A DNA stretch of 64,000 nucleotides, from positions 78,554,867 through 78,618,866 of the forward strand of contig NC_079136.1 in NCBI RefSeq assembly GCF_945859705.1, read 5' to 3'. The stretch is from Episyrphus balteatus. Taxonomy: Eukaryota; Arthropoda; Insecta; Diptera; Syrphidae. The notes below the pieces were generated by a model. It was not told the DNA's origin and ran no database searches. It worked only from the letters and a program-made list of their open reading frames with translations. Shown here one piece after another: positions 36,462-48,323 of the stretch (position 1 is the first letter of the stretch; the number at the start of each line of letters is the position of its first letter). The translations under genes were made by a program, and so were the position numbers.

Positions 36462-39090
36462 GCACCGGCACTATGGCTGTCGTTCCCGGCACAAAAAAAA
36501 ATGAAAAAGTGGTATGTACTTTGGCCCGGTAACTATCCAGTTAAAAATTGAAAAAAAAAACAGCAGTTTCAAAACTGGATTTGATGGCCCCAAACGGACT
36601 TGAAATTCGGATATCGATAACCAAAGTACATGTCATTTTTTTTTCTGTGGGCGATTATCTAAAATGAATTTTGGTATTTGTGAATCTCTATGGATAGACG
36701 ATTTTTGTTGATAATCGATCATCGAAAATGAATTTTGTGTATCTCTATTTTAAAAGATTTTTTTTCTGAATCATCGTTCGATCTTTATCGTTTACAATTT
36801 CGCTATCGACTCAAATCAAGTCCATAACCCACAAAAGCAAATATATTTGTACCTTCAGGTACAGTTAGACGAACAGACGCACAGACTGATATCATGATGA
36901 AAACCAATTTTTTGGATTTTTCTATCATCACAAATTTAGTTGTTTAATACAGTAGTCCACATCTGTCATCTGAATTTTGTTTTGTATCCTTGCTTCAAGT
37001 TAAAACAATCTTTGCAGCGCTTTTATTCAATACGACACGGGCGTATTTATTTGTTTGAAATTTGGAGGACATCCAATCCATATGTATTTTCAAAAATTCT
37101 CTTCATTTCTTGTTTAATGTTTATTTTATTGGCTATCATAATGTACAATATATTTCAGTTTAATTAATTTCACACTAAGTTTTGTTATTATTTACAAATA
37201 TTTAATAAACAGCAGTTAAAATGGTTTTTTTTTTTTATGTTGTTCAACTCATATTTAACCAACGACATTGTTAATTAAAGTATTTTTTTTATTGTTTTCG
37301 TTTTTAATTGAAATATCATTATTTTGCATAACAATTTATAATAATAATAACACTGTAACGAATATTTTTTTTTTTCTTTAACAAGGATCTAATATAATTT
37401 ATTTTAGTTTAATTATTTATTCGAATGAAATAAAAAAAATAAAATAAAATTAACGAATCCTGAATTTAAAAAAAGGATCAATTCCCCAAGTAAAATATGT
37501 AGTTAAAATTATAGTGATTTTTTTTTTCTAATTATAACAATTTTTTATCGAACATCTCAAAACAACAACAAGTCGAAAGAAGCATCAATTCAAATCAATA
37601 ACTAATTTATGATTAATATTTATATGCATATATATTTGAACACATAGAGTATATTATACAAACATATACATAATAATATATATAATATTTGTTTATCTAA
37701 CACTTATTGAGTAGAACAAATAAAGGTATTGCCAACAGAGCGATCAAGGAAGGAGAAAAAACAAGAAGAAAAATAAAACACAATTAATTTTGTTTGTCAG
37801 TGGTACCAGAAATAAACAAAAAATTGTTTTAATTTATTTTGTTTATATCGTTGACACATTTATTTAAATTTTTTTTTTACTAATACATGAATGAAATACT
37901 GATTTCTTCGTTTTTTTATATGCTTTTATTATTTTATTTCTATTTTTTGAAACTGCAAGAACCGTAATGGATTTTAAAGAACAAACAAACGAATTTTTAT
38001 TTTGAAGTGGAAGAACAAAAAAATACACAATTAAGGAAGAAAATAAACTGTTTGTATGTTAGGAATTCATTCAATCGCTTAGCTTTTTTGTAAAGAGAAG
38101 TTAAATTTGGCTGAGAACTCTATTTCAATGAAAACAACAGCAAAACACACATACTTGCCGAATTTTTTTGAGGCGTAGATGATAGATAGATAAAGATAAA
38201 AACGTGTACAATTGTCTATAAAACGCGCATTAACAACTTTTTTTTTACATTTTTTGTTTTTTGATTGCATACAACCCAAACAACTCACCAGAAAAGTACA
38301 TTTTGACCGGAGGAATTCATCACTGATATGATGTTATTTCAGAGGAATATTATATTTTCCAGAATTCCAATGGGCAAAACATACTGATGCTGATTTCCTG
38401 GCAAGAAGTTTGAAATTGCAACAATATATAAACTGTTTTTCCTTCTCTTTACAATAAACCAAGACAATAAATTTCTGCCTTCCATACTACAGCTTAACAA
38501 AAACAAGGTTAACGAAATGACAAAAATAAAAAAAATATTTCTTAATAATAGACAACAAAAGATCAATAAAAAAAAATTAATGAAAATAACAAAACAATTT
38601 ATAAATGTTAGATACAAATATATAAAGATATTTTTTTAGAGAAATTTAAAACTTCTTTTCATTTTTTTTAACAGGAATGTTTATGATATCAATATAATAT
38701 TTGATTAGGAGAAAAAAGAATGAACACAAACCTGTTGCTGAATTACATTAAATATTCACGTGTATGTATACATATTTTTTGTTTTTGTTTTTTTGATAAA
38801 GGTGTAATTTTTTTAAAACATTTTATTTTTTATCTACATATAGTCGATATACTTAAGTATGATAATTATATTTTTGTATTTTTCCAATTTTTACTTTAAG
38901 ATTTTACTCTGACTCTTTTTTTTTAATAAATTTAATGAACGTTTATGTATAAGATATAATAATGTAGTTATGCTCTTTGATTAACGGATCCTTTTGTTGA
39001 CTGTTGTTAAAATTTTTAAAAATATACATAAAGACTTATTGGAGAAACAAAAAAATAAACAAAACAAAGAAAAAAAAATATAGAAATAAT

Positions 39091-42000
39091 TTAATCTGTG
39101 AATTTACGGTTGGGATTTGTACCAAACAGTGCATTACGAATTTCTGGAACAAGTTGCTGGGAAATCAATTCCAACCTAGATTCCAAAGTATTTGGTACCT
39201 GAATAAATTATATGTACATAAATAAGTGGGTTGAATTTTTATCATAACTAAAAATTTACCTTAACCCTTCCATTCAAAGCAATCAATTCTACTCCTCCAC
39301 ATGTATCAGGTGGCAAAAAGTTTTCAGTATCAACCGAAATAACAACATCCTTTCCAATGTTGGCCTTGTATTGTTCTACAGAAGGTGGTAATACTTCATT
39401 GACCAAAGCTAGATCAACTTGACGGCAACGCAAGATGACTTTAGCTTCCATGGTCTGGTATAAAGCCTGAACAATGAGTTTTTGGAGAACAACCCTGTAT
39501 TCTGTAGGATTTTTTGTGACTTCACCTAAGCGGCGACGTGCTTCGTCCAATACACTGCGAACATGGTCTTCTCGGACTTTAAGAACCTAATGTATTGCAA
39601 TTTTTTTTTGTTTGTGTTTTAATAAATATCAAAGATAAGCATTAAATAATAAAGACGAGAGGTATTTTGAATTTGCCTATATTCGCCTATTAGGAAAACG
39701 CATCAGTAAAAGAACAAACAATATGAAACTGAATATATGTACTATTTTCTTGATGGTCGTTCATAGAAAACTGGGTACTTATTACGTAATTTTCAAAAAG
39801 ATTGTTCGTTGACGATATTTTCATTAATTTGCAATAAACTTACCTTAAGACGAGCTTGGTTCAGCATGTTGGAAGATTGAATCTTCTTTTGAAGTTCAAC
39901 TTGTTTCTCTTTCTTTTCATAGTATTCCATGATCTTAAGACGTTGTTGTTGGACCAAACGTCCTTTTTCGATGTTAAATTCTTCCTCGGCCTTTGCATCG
40001 ATTTCTTCGGCTTTTTCATTAGCTTCTTGCTCAATGAAGGCCATCATATGCTTAATCTAAGAGTTTAAACAAAAATAATTAGTAAATAAAATGATTTTGT
40101 CTTCTTTAAAAGTAAATTGTCAAGTAAATATTCATGGAAAATTCAAATCTTCTCAACATATACTGTCTCTCAAGTTGTGACCTGGCCACCGATCAATTTA
40201 TTTATGTGAGCAGATCGGTTGTTAACAAAAATCCATTTTTACTACAAAAGTAGTAAAAACAAAAAAAAAAAAAAAAAACACTAAAACGTCTTTAGCAACT
40301 AACACTATGGGAACTATCGTGAATAAATTTTTCTCTGAAATGAAAGCGAATCCTTATTCATAGTCATCACTGGAGTCGAAATTTGTCTCAAGTGAACGTC
40401 AGAGGAGGCTTTTTTACTTGAGGAAATGCTTAAGTTTTTTTCAGTCAGTTGACATTAAAACACAAGTGTCATTGCGAGCGTTTGTTTTTTGTATTTAACA
40501 ATTTAAATTTATATTAAAATAAATGAATCGCAAACATTTGTTTCATTTGTACGAGTGGGACGACGAATTCGACAAGTATGTTATTAAAAAAATGTTTTTC
40601 TCATTTTGAGGACAGTTAATTCAAATTTTAGAGTTTGAGAAAAATTTTCTTCAAGGCAAGATTTTTCTTTACCCAAGTGACACCCCTATTTTCAATTCCT
40701 TTGAGCGATTGCTTGAAATATTTCTCAACTTACTGGAGTTGAGAAAAATCTGAACTCTAGTAACGACTATGAATTCCGCTCTCGCAGAAAAAGCATTGAG
40801 GTGTAGAAGGGTGCCAAGTTCTAAGATTTGGTTTTAAATCGTTGTTTCCAAGTGGTTACACCACGAAACCACCTGTTCAATTTTTTTAATTTTCTATTGT
40901 AATAATCAAAAGTTAAAAATTAGAGTACGAATTCTCTGATGAACCAAAAATTTAAAATCTTTATAAAAATTAATATTAAATTAAAAACCACATTATTTGT
41001 GAAAGTATTCTGAATTTTTCAAGGAACTTTAAGTTTAGCTAAAAAATATTTTTTTTTTATATTTTACGCGCACTAAAGGGAGTTTAATACCCTTAATATA
41101 TAAAACACAGTGCGAGCTTCAGGAAAAATAATGTTAAATTGGCCAACCCATAGAATCCATAGCATCCGTTAAGTAGTCGGATTCAAACGACGAATAAAAA
41201 ATGTATTTATTTACATCTTCTCTTCCAATTAGTTTTTTATTTTAGTTATTTCAAGAGGAATATCACTAGTAGACACGCAAAATATTTTCCACAACAAAAC
41301 CAAAACGAAAGCCAAACGACAGCAAAATGTCAGTCGTATTGAAAAAACGAGTATCGTTCAGCCTTAAACGATTTTCGTTTTACGCAGTCGCGTGTCATCG
41401 TTTTTATACGATAATCGTTTTACGGAGTCGCTTTTCAACGATAACGAGCCGATTTAAACGATAATCGTTTTACGTAATAGGCCCCCAGAAGAAAATACTG
41501 TGTTAAAAAATGTATCATATGAAAAGTTATTGACGTGCAAACTAGGTGTCTCATGTTCTAAAAATATATATTTTTTTTTATATTCAAAAACAAATTTTTT
41601 ATCGTTTTAACCCTTTGTTGCCCGGATCAATTTTTTTCTCAAAAAAATTAAAAAAAACGTTGAAAAAACTTTAAATATTTCTTGAATATCGTACCAGAAA
41701 AAAATATATCCATTGCACTAGTAAATATAATTATATTAGTAAACTTCTGAGCTAGGTATTTGCTGATATTAATTGGGATAAAAAATAAAAAAATAAAGTT
41801 TAAAAGGTGGTTTCTTATTGTAAGCACCGGAAAACAAAGGGTTAAAAGTAAATTCTGTTTGATCAGCTGATCCAGTGTCCTAGAAGTGTCCTAGAACCCC
41901 TACTTGCAAGTAAATGTTTAGGAAAAATTAATTTGTATTGTTTATGTTACGTTGGCTTTTGCTTTTTTTAATCAATTGGTCTTTTTTGTTTTCATTTTTC

Positions 42001-44235
42001 TTCTAATTCCTCTTTTTTGAACGGTTCGAGAGTAAACCCTAATAATAGTTGGTTTGAAGATCAAAAATTTTTTCAGTTTCTCTTTTCGTTCATATTTAAT
42101 ACAAAGGAGAATGGGCAAGTTTGTTTGGAATGTGGATGTTGCGCGGCCAGGAATGAATTTGTTATTTTTTGATGTAATAAAGGTTTACATATATTGTGGA
42201 GAAGTTTTATCCTTGTGACGTACTCCAAAAACGGATAAAATGCATTTTTGCATATAACACTTTATGCAGATTGTCTCAAAGTTGTATCTTATGTGTGTAT
42301 TTTAAGTGCAAAATACGATACTCTCTCATTTTCCCTAAATCTGAAGACCTTTATCTTGAATATCCAACCACTAGAACCCAAACTATAACTATTTTAAAAC
42401 AACAGTTTCAAGACTATTTTGAGAGTTTCGTTATTCAATTTTTTGTTAGTTTGAATTGTTTGAAAACTTTCGAACAAAATCTTGAAGTGGTTGTCTTAAA
42501 AATCTTATATTATGAGTTCTATTGGTCGGATTTTCAAGAGTAATGACTTCAGACTCAGGGAAAATGACAGAGCATCATATTTTATGTTCCAAATAAAAAT
42601 ATAAACCAATTTGTCGTTCATACATTGAATAATGTATAACAATACTAATACTGCATTTTCTTACATTCTTAACGCAATACTGCGAAACGTCCATAGTAAA
42701 AGTTTTTCCTAAGTTATAGTCCTTTCATTTGATACCAATTTTATTAATGGCCGCTCAACGTCCAAAATGCCCATTCTCCTTAAGAAAATGAACTTACAAA
42801 AATTCCTAAAAAAACAGTATTTATATCTAGGTATATTCAGTAAAAAAAAAAAAACTTTTACTGAAAAAAACATGATTTATGCAATGTTCATACATTGAAT
42901 AATGTATAACGATACTAATACTGCATTTTCTTACATTCTTAACGCAATACTGCGAAACGTCCATAGTAAAAGTTTTTCCTAAGTTATAGTCCTTTCATTT
43001 GATACCAATTTTATTAATGGCCGCTCAACGTCCAAAATGCCCATTCTCCTTAAGAAAATTAACTTACAAAAATTCCTAAAAAAACAGTATTTATATCTAG
43101 GTATATTCAGTAAAAAAAAAAACTTTTACTGAAAAAACATGATTTATGCAATGTTCATACATTGAATAATGTATAACGATACTAATACTGCATTTTCTTA
43201 CATTCTTAACGCAATACTGCGAAACGTCCATAGTAAAAGTTTTTCCTAAGTTATAGTCCTTTCATTTGATACCAATTTTATTAATGGCCGCTCAACGTCC
43301 AAAATTCCCATTCTCCTTAAGAAAATTAACTTACAAAAATTCAGTAAAAAAAAAAAAAACTTTTACTGAAAAAAAACATGATTTATGCAAAAAAACATGA
43401 AAAATTAATTAGTTAGGTAGGTATGTACCTACTAAAATTAATTCAAAAAATTATGTGTCTAGTTGTAAGTTTCGTCCTACCAGCTACCACTGACTAACAT
43501 GCTCATTCATCAAATTTTACTATACACATTTGTATTATCGATGGAATTTTCCATATTTAATGTTTCACTTAGTCCCACAGCAACTTAATCATTATGCAAA
43601 TTGAAGATGAATTGCTTTTATCAATTTACCTAAAAATACTAGACTTTTAACCCATGTTTCATTTTATCTACTTTGAAAAAAAAAAAAAAATATTGGATGT
43701 CCACAACTAAATCATCATTTTTTTTAGCTGAATTAGGTGAAAGGGTGGCAAAAGTAAGAACTCCCATATTTTTTTTAAGTCTACCTAACTACATTACTAT
43801 ACTATAACCTTCAGGTCACATGACCAATCAAATTGCTCGCGTAAAAAAAGTTACTGTAGATAAAAAAAACTTAACTGGAAAAGAAAAAAAAAACTTGAAA
43901 GAGAATAAATTTCATTTCCAAGATTAATGTATTCGATATCTATGCTGAATATATTCATTTTTATATTTAAAAAAAATACAATAGATTAGCGCAAAAAAAT
44001 GCTGGTATTTGGTCGAGTTAAATTTTCTCACATGACAAATGTCTCATGACTTCATATTAATATGGCTGTCAAATGAAAATTTTCAAGTTTTTCTCCAACT
44101 TTTTGCAAATGATTTCACGTCATCCACCCCAAAAAAATCCATTTTAAATATTTATGTTTTACTAAATGTATATATTTTTAATATAATTTATTGCATGTTT
44201 ACCTGTTTTTGTACATCTGCGTCGCTTAAAGCCAT
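39091..44235 (-). CDS. Vha26: V-type proton ATPase subunit E
   Basis: Peripheral stalk subunit of the V1 sector, which with subunit G ties the catalytic head to the membrane motor in endomembranes and plasma membrane. Four coding exons on the minus strand: 44203-44235 (ATG), 39844-40056, 39260-39586 and 39091-39198 (TAA). They total 681 nt, exactly the family length of 226 aa, and all junctions keep frame. The N-terminus is MALSDADVQKQ, then IKHMMAFIEQEANEKAEEID and a long charged coiled coil (EEEFNIEKGRLVQQQRLKI). The globular C-terminal half contains YRVVLQKLIVQALYQTMEAK, VILRCRQVD and GGVELIALNGRVKVPNTLES, ending TNPNRKFTD. Intron 1 is 4.1 kb and carries the satellite-like repeat 42616-43391; the rest of it (40057-42615) shows nothing coding. 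Confidence 0.98.
42616..43391. repeat. Satellite-like tandem repeat, ~268-bp unit, three copies
   Basis: Units begin GTTCATACATTGAATAATGT at 42616, 42886 and 43153 and are almost identical. Each includes GCAATACTGCGAAACGTCCA, TTAATGGCCGCTCAACGTCC and a CAGTAAAA...TTTTACTG hairpin with an A-tract at its apex. The third copy has lost about 35 bp. It lies in Vha26 intron 1. Confidence 0.92.
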
Positions 44236-44832
44236 TTTTGAAGATTTTTATAATACAACCCTGCTAATGCACAAAATTTATTTTCAGACTGCTGGGCAGC
44301 GAATTTCCAATTAGATCTACAAATGTGTAAAAGTAATGCAATGCAATATTATTGTTAGATTTTATTTACTTTAGATCTTTTTATTATATATTTATTGGAA
44401 ACATATTTTTAACAATGATAATGAATAATTATTAAATAGAATATTCACCTAAAGGAGTACACTTGATAAAATTATATGCGCTTACTCCAAAAGTTACGTT
44501 TCGTCGTCTTGAAAAAGAAAATTTTTGCCAGGCAAGAAATTTTTTCGATCATATGATTTGGGACATTTTTCAATATTCGATTTCGAACTCGAAGAAAAGG
44601 TAAAAGCTTTCGAAGTCAAATTCTCATAGAATGTAGCTCCACCTGGTGGGTGTTAGAGTAGACTCTTGAATTATTCGGAATGGACTAGTTCAGTGCGTGA
44701 TTATTTATTATTCTGCGTGATTATTTAAGGTTTGACCACATCGGAAAAGCTTTTCCGCCTAAAGGCTTAACTACATACACCACTTTTTGAAAAAAGTACA
44801 AAAGTGAAAATATTTTTTTTCTGGCTTGAGCA
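44236..44832. promoter_or_regulatory. Upstream region of Vha26
   Basis: About 600 bp lie between the Vha26 start codon and the LINE insertion site. The Vha26 promoter and 5' UTR should be here, but no TATA box or initiator can be singled out. The LINE begins at 44844, so the transposon block sits directly behind the promoter. Confidence 0.4.
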
Positions 44833-44843
44833 ATTGTTTTGTG

Positions 44844-45642
44844 GTTAGTGGTTAATGAACTACTAGTCGGTCTAGAAGTAGATGGATTCAAAGTGATTGC
44901 ATACGCTGACGACGTCGCCATTGCCATATCAGGAAAACATCTCCATACTATAATAGAACTAATGCAAACTGCTCTAAATAAGCTACTAAAATGGGCAACA
45001 AACTGTGGATTGGGGGTAAATCCTCAAAAAACAGAACTTGTCCTCTTTACAAAGAAATATAAAATTCCACAACTAGACCCCCCCTCTATTAATGGTGTTC
45101 CACTTAATTTTGCCAGCGAAGCCAAATACCTGGGTCTTATTTTGGATAGCAAATTAAACTGGAAAACCAACATACAAGAAAGAATAAGAAAAGCCACAGT
45201 GGCACTCTTTTCTTGCAAAAAAGCTATAGGGAATAAATGGGGACTATCTCCTAAAATAACTCATTGGCTATACACTGCAGTCATCAGACCTATTCTCACT
45301 TACGGGGTAGCAGTTTGGTGGACTGCTCTGGAAAAAGTAACATATCGAGACAAGTTAAGCAAAGTCCAACGTTCAGCCTGCATGTGCATCAGCGGAGCTC
45401 TCCGTTCGACACCTTCCGCCGCTCTTGATATATTACTCAATCTTCCACCCATAGATATATTCAGCAAGCAGGTGGCCGCGAGCACTGCTATTCGACTCCA
45501 AGCCATCTCTCAATGGACCAATAACTCTATTGGCCACACAAATATTCTGAATTCATTCGGATCAATCCACAGTCACTCCGACTACACCACCCCACAATTG
45601 GTTTTCGGCAATAATTATGAAGTCACCATCCCAAATAGATCA
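44844..45642 (+). pseudogene. LINE reverse transcriptase, C-terminal part
   Basis: Encodes the palm and thumb of a LINE reverse transcriptase: VIAYADDVAIAISGKHLH (catalytic YADD box), then GLGVNPQKTELVLFTKK, KYLGLILDSKLNWKTNI and the thumb block ITHWLYTAVIRPILTYGVAVWW. This is typical of the I/LOA/R1 group of insect LINEs. The fingers, endonuclease and ORF1 are missing through 5' truncation. Reading stops just inside the inserted transposon (TAA at 45649-45651). The frame shows no internal stop, so the copy is fairly young. Confidence 0.92.
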
Positions 45643-46048
45643 CCCAACTAACAATTTCGATGATATAACGATGGTGAGAAGCTTTTTGTCATCACTAATT
45701 TCACACCTAAAAGACTCATATAACCCTGTTTATCATCAAAAAGGCCCCCTTTTTTTACTCCTATTAAACCTATAAGAAGTACGATGAAATACTCCTGTAA
45801 AGTTTTTCATCAGTAGCCGAATGTGGTATTCGATCCTATAAATGTGCGAAGAAGTACACTGTAAGACTACTGTAAGGTTTCTCATCAGTAGCCGAAAGTG
45901 GTATTCGATCCTATAAGCCTACCACAGAATTCTTATTGGAAGCATAATAGGGCTATTCAATACTCACCAGGAGGGAGGAAAAAAATAAAACCGAATAAAA
46001 TAAAAAACGAGAAATTATTTATACAATATTTTATTTTTATAAACAAAT

Positions 46049-46640
46049 ACACTTCAAATTTACCCGCAATAGCACATTTTCTATGCCCTTCATCACACTT
46101 AGTTCGAAGGCCCATACTAACAGTCTGCAGACGTTTTATTTCAGCATTTTTAGCTGCGTTCCTTTGGAAATATTTATCTACTTTTTAGTACTTAAAGCTG
46201 CTTTGAACTACTTTTTCAGTATAGCAAAGTAGATCAAAGTAGTTTTAAGTACTAAAAAGTAGATAAATATTTCCAAAGGAACGCAGCTTTTACCTTCCAG
46301 GGCTTTGATTATGTCCAAATGGAACTCAGCCTTCATTTGATCTAATTTCGATTTGAGAAAATTCTTTTCGCCTTCTAGCTTATCGTTTTCTTGTTGAAGT
46401 GATGCAATTTCTCCAACGAATTTTGCATTTTATTCAGCTAGCAGCATTTATCTCAAAGATTGTATCTAAAAACAAAATAATTAAAATAAGAATAGAACTG
46501 AACAAAGATGATTCTTTTAGAGTTATACGATTGGGAACCTTATTTTGCAGAAAGATAACCAATTTACTTACGCTGTTGTTCATTTAGTTGCCTTTGGATT
46601 TCCTCCATACTGCTGATAGATTCATCTCCACTTTGATTGT
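46049..46640 (-). pseudogene. Captured coiled-coil coding fragment, gene not identified
   Basis: On the minus strand a donor-like GTAAGT about 46573 separates SSMEEIQRQLNEQQ from a downstream piece reading VGEIASLQQENDKLEGEKNF, LKSKLDQMKAEFHLDIIKAL, then (after removing the MITE 46152-46288) EIKRLQTVSMGLRTKCDEGH. Heptad-like spacing indicates a coiled coil. Stop codons interrupt it near 46440. It was not recognised; it lies inside the 6.7-kb transposon next to the importin fragment. Confidence 0.6.
46152..46288. mobile_element. Short MITE, AGCTGCGTTCCTTTGG ends
   Basis: A near-perfect 137-bp palindrome: AGCTGCGTTCCTTTGGAAAT at the left, its complement at the right. TTT lies on both sides. 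It interrupts the coiled-coil fragment, whose frame reads through when the MITE is removed. This is therefore a third nesting level (LINE > transposon > MITE). Confidence 0.88.
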
Positions 46641-47182
46641 TAGAAGAGTAGCCATATTTCCACTGGTTTTGGTAGCAGTTAAAGCAGCGGTCAAAATATC
46701 ACCATAATAGATTTCATGAGAGCGACAAATTGTTCTGGTGCTACATCGGTTATTGAGCAAAGATCGATGATCCCAATTCACTTTGTTTTCGATCAACCGA
46801 ACTGCAATTGCTGTATACAAATTGCAAGACCTCTTGGATCCATTATCCCTTCTTTTCATAATGAATCGAAACACCAATAAGCTGCGCAATGGCATTGCGA
46901 ACGGATTTTTCTTGCTCCTGGATAAATGCATTGAGCATTCATTGTTTAATCCTGTAAATTAATACAAAAATGAAAGAATATTATATAGGGGAAGAAAATT
47001 GCATTTTTATTCTTACTCCAATTATTGCTCGGGTGGAATATTTTCCAATTGCGTAGTTTTCCAAAACGCTTTTCCGACAAAACAGCCGAATATTGGATTT
47101 TAGGTTTCTTTGATGAAACAACGATCTGGCTGGAATAGTTTCGGGATGCTTTTGTAGTCTTTTTGCGAATCATCCGTTGCCT
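46641..47182 (-). pseudogene. Captured importin-4 (IPO4-type karyopherin) N-terminal fragment
   Basis: Two exon-like blocks on the minus strand. Block 1 starts after an AG near 47183: ATDDSQKDYKSIPKLFQ, a frameshift, then KIQYSAVLSEKRFGKLRNW, matching the first HEAT repeats of importin-4 (PQIRQxAAVLLRKR). Block 2 starts after AG near 46952: FIQEQEKSVRNAIAQLIG, WIQEVLQFV, SELGSSIFAQ, VAPEQFVALMKSIM and LTATKTSGNMAT, all in importin-4 order. Several frameshifts and stops break it. An intron-like spacer remains between the blocks, so the capture was of genomic DNA. It is the reverse orientation to the Moesin and auxilin pieces. Confidence 0.75.
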
Positions 47183-47647
47183 GCAAAACAATTTTACAAA
47201 ATTAATGGTTAAAAATATAAATTTAAAGAAAGTTCAGACCAAAAAAAAAAGGTTTTCCATTTTATTCAAGTTTAAGTCTTTCATGTAACTTTTTCAGTTT
47301 TGTTAGTCTGCCTCTTTCAAGATGTAATAAAAAATATGTTGGTTAAATTCAGTACTGCAGCGACTACTCTCATCCACTACTTTTCATATTTTGCAAGGTT
47401 TTGCATTCATTCATTTTATTCTGATCTCGCTGAGCGCGCTCTGACCATGTTCCTTAAAATGTTCAGAATGAAAAAAGAAATACAATTTGAAGCTCTGAAC
47501 GTTCAGAGGAAAAAAAGAAACTTAATTATTTGTTTGTCAGTTCAGGCTCTGTTCTAAACTTAAGAAGAAAAATGCCTATTGATCTGATCAAAATTATCTT
47601 ATTTTATCACCCTGTGAATAACAATACTGAACAAACAATTATTATGT

Positions 47648-48052
47648 TTCGGGGAGTTCGTTATACAGATGACTAACAGCGGCAAACAGCTCTTCAATTA
47701 AGTTGTTAAGACAATTGGCCTACGTGAAGTTTGCTTCTTTCGATTGCAATATACCGATTCGAGGGGTAACCTAACATGGATAAAATTATATAAAAAGGTA
47801 ATGAACCAAGATGTAAAGAAAAAAGATACAGTTCCGCCTAAGAGGCAAATTTTATCCAGAGGATGTTGCCGAATAACTCATCCAAGACATAACTCTGTGT
47901 CTGTTTTACTTGCAAGTAAAAAATGCCATATTGTCTTATGAAATCTATTGCCCGCCAGTTCTATTAGCATCGTATGCCGTTCAGACACGCCATGGTGATC
48001 ACAATAAGAGCACCCACACCGCTGGTTTCCTATCCAACGACCAGACGTATCT
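47648..48052 (+). pseudogene. Captured Moesin (ERM) FERM-domain fragment
   Basis: Plus-strand reading gives SGKQLFN (stop) VVKTIGLREV, LQYTDSRGNLTWIKLYKKVM NQDVKKK, then after a frameshift KFYPEDVAE (stop) LIQDIT, LFYLQVKNAILSYEIYCPP, VLLASYAVQTRHGDHNKSTH and AGFLSNDQTYL. This is the F1-F2 region of an ERM FERM domain. The TWIKLYKKVMNQDVKKxx and AVQxRHGDHNK wording fits insect Moesin better than Merlin. At least two stops and one frameshift make it non-functional, and the rest of the FERM domain and the actin-binding tail are absent. It lies between the importin-4 and auxilin fragments inside the transposon. Confidence 0.88.
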
Positions 48053-48323
48053 GAAAAAAAGATTTTTTTAGTTGCATTGGACTTCAAACGATTTTAATCC
48101 AATAATTCAAAAGTCTTGAACCGATATTGCACTCTAAATTTTCAAGAAGCGAAAGAAACTTATTTTTTAATTCGATTCAACCGGGGCTGAAAAACGAGTG
48201 TCTAGAGTATTCATTTCAAATAAAAATATTTTTTTAAATTCATCTTCCAAGAATATTAATTTTCATTTGTCAGTTTCATGGTTCCCAACTTTATATTAAA
48301 TTTATTTATTTTTTTACAAACAG

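Larger units (their letters stand above)
34003..39090. other. Interval between CutC and Vha26 3' ends
   Basis: Convergent genes end here. Apart from two small inverted-repeat elements (35572-35760, 35948-36461) and a short inverted pair ATGTACTTTGG...CCAAAGTACAT at about 36512-36630, it is AT-rich with microsatellite-like runs. No coding sequence was recognised. Confidence 0.6.

Noticed and set aside
45870..45890. Second hammerhead on the minus strand (CTGATGAGAAACC)
   Set aside because: The core motifs are adjacent with no stem II and no matching stem III or cleavage site; chance similarity.
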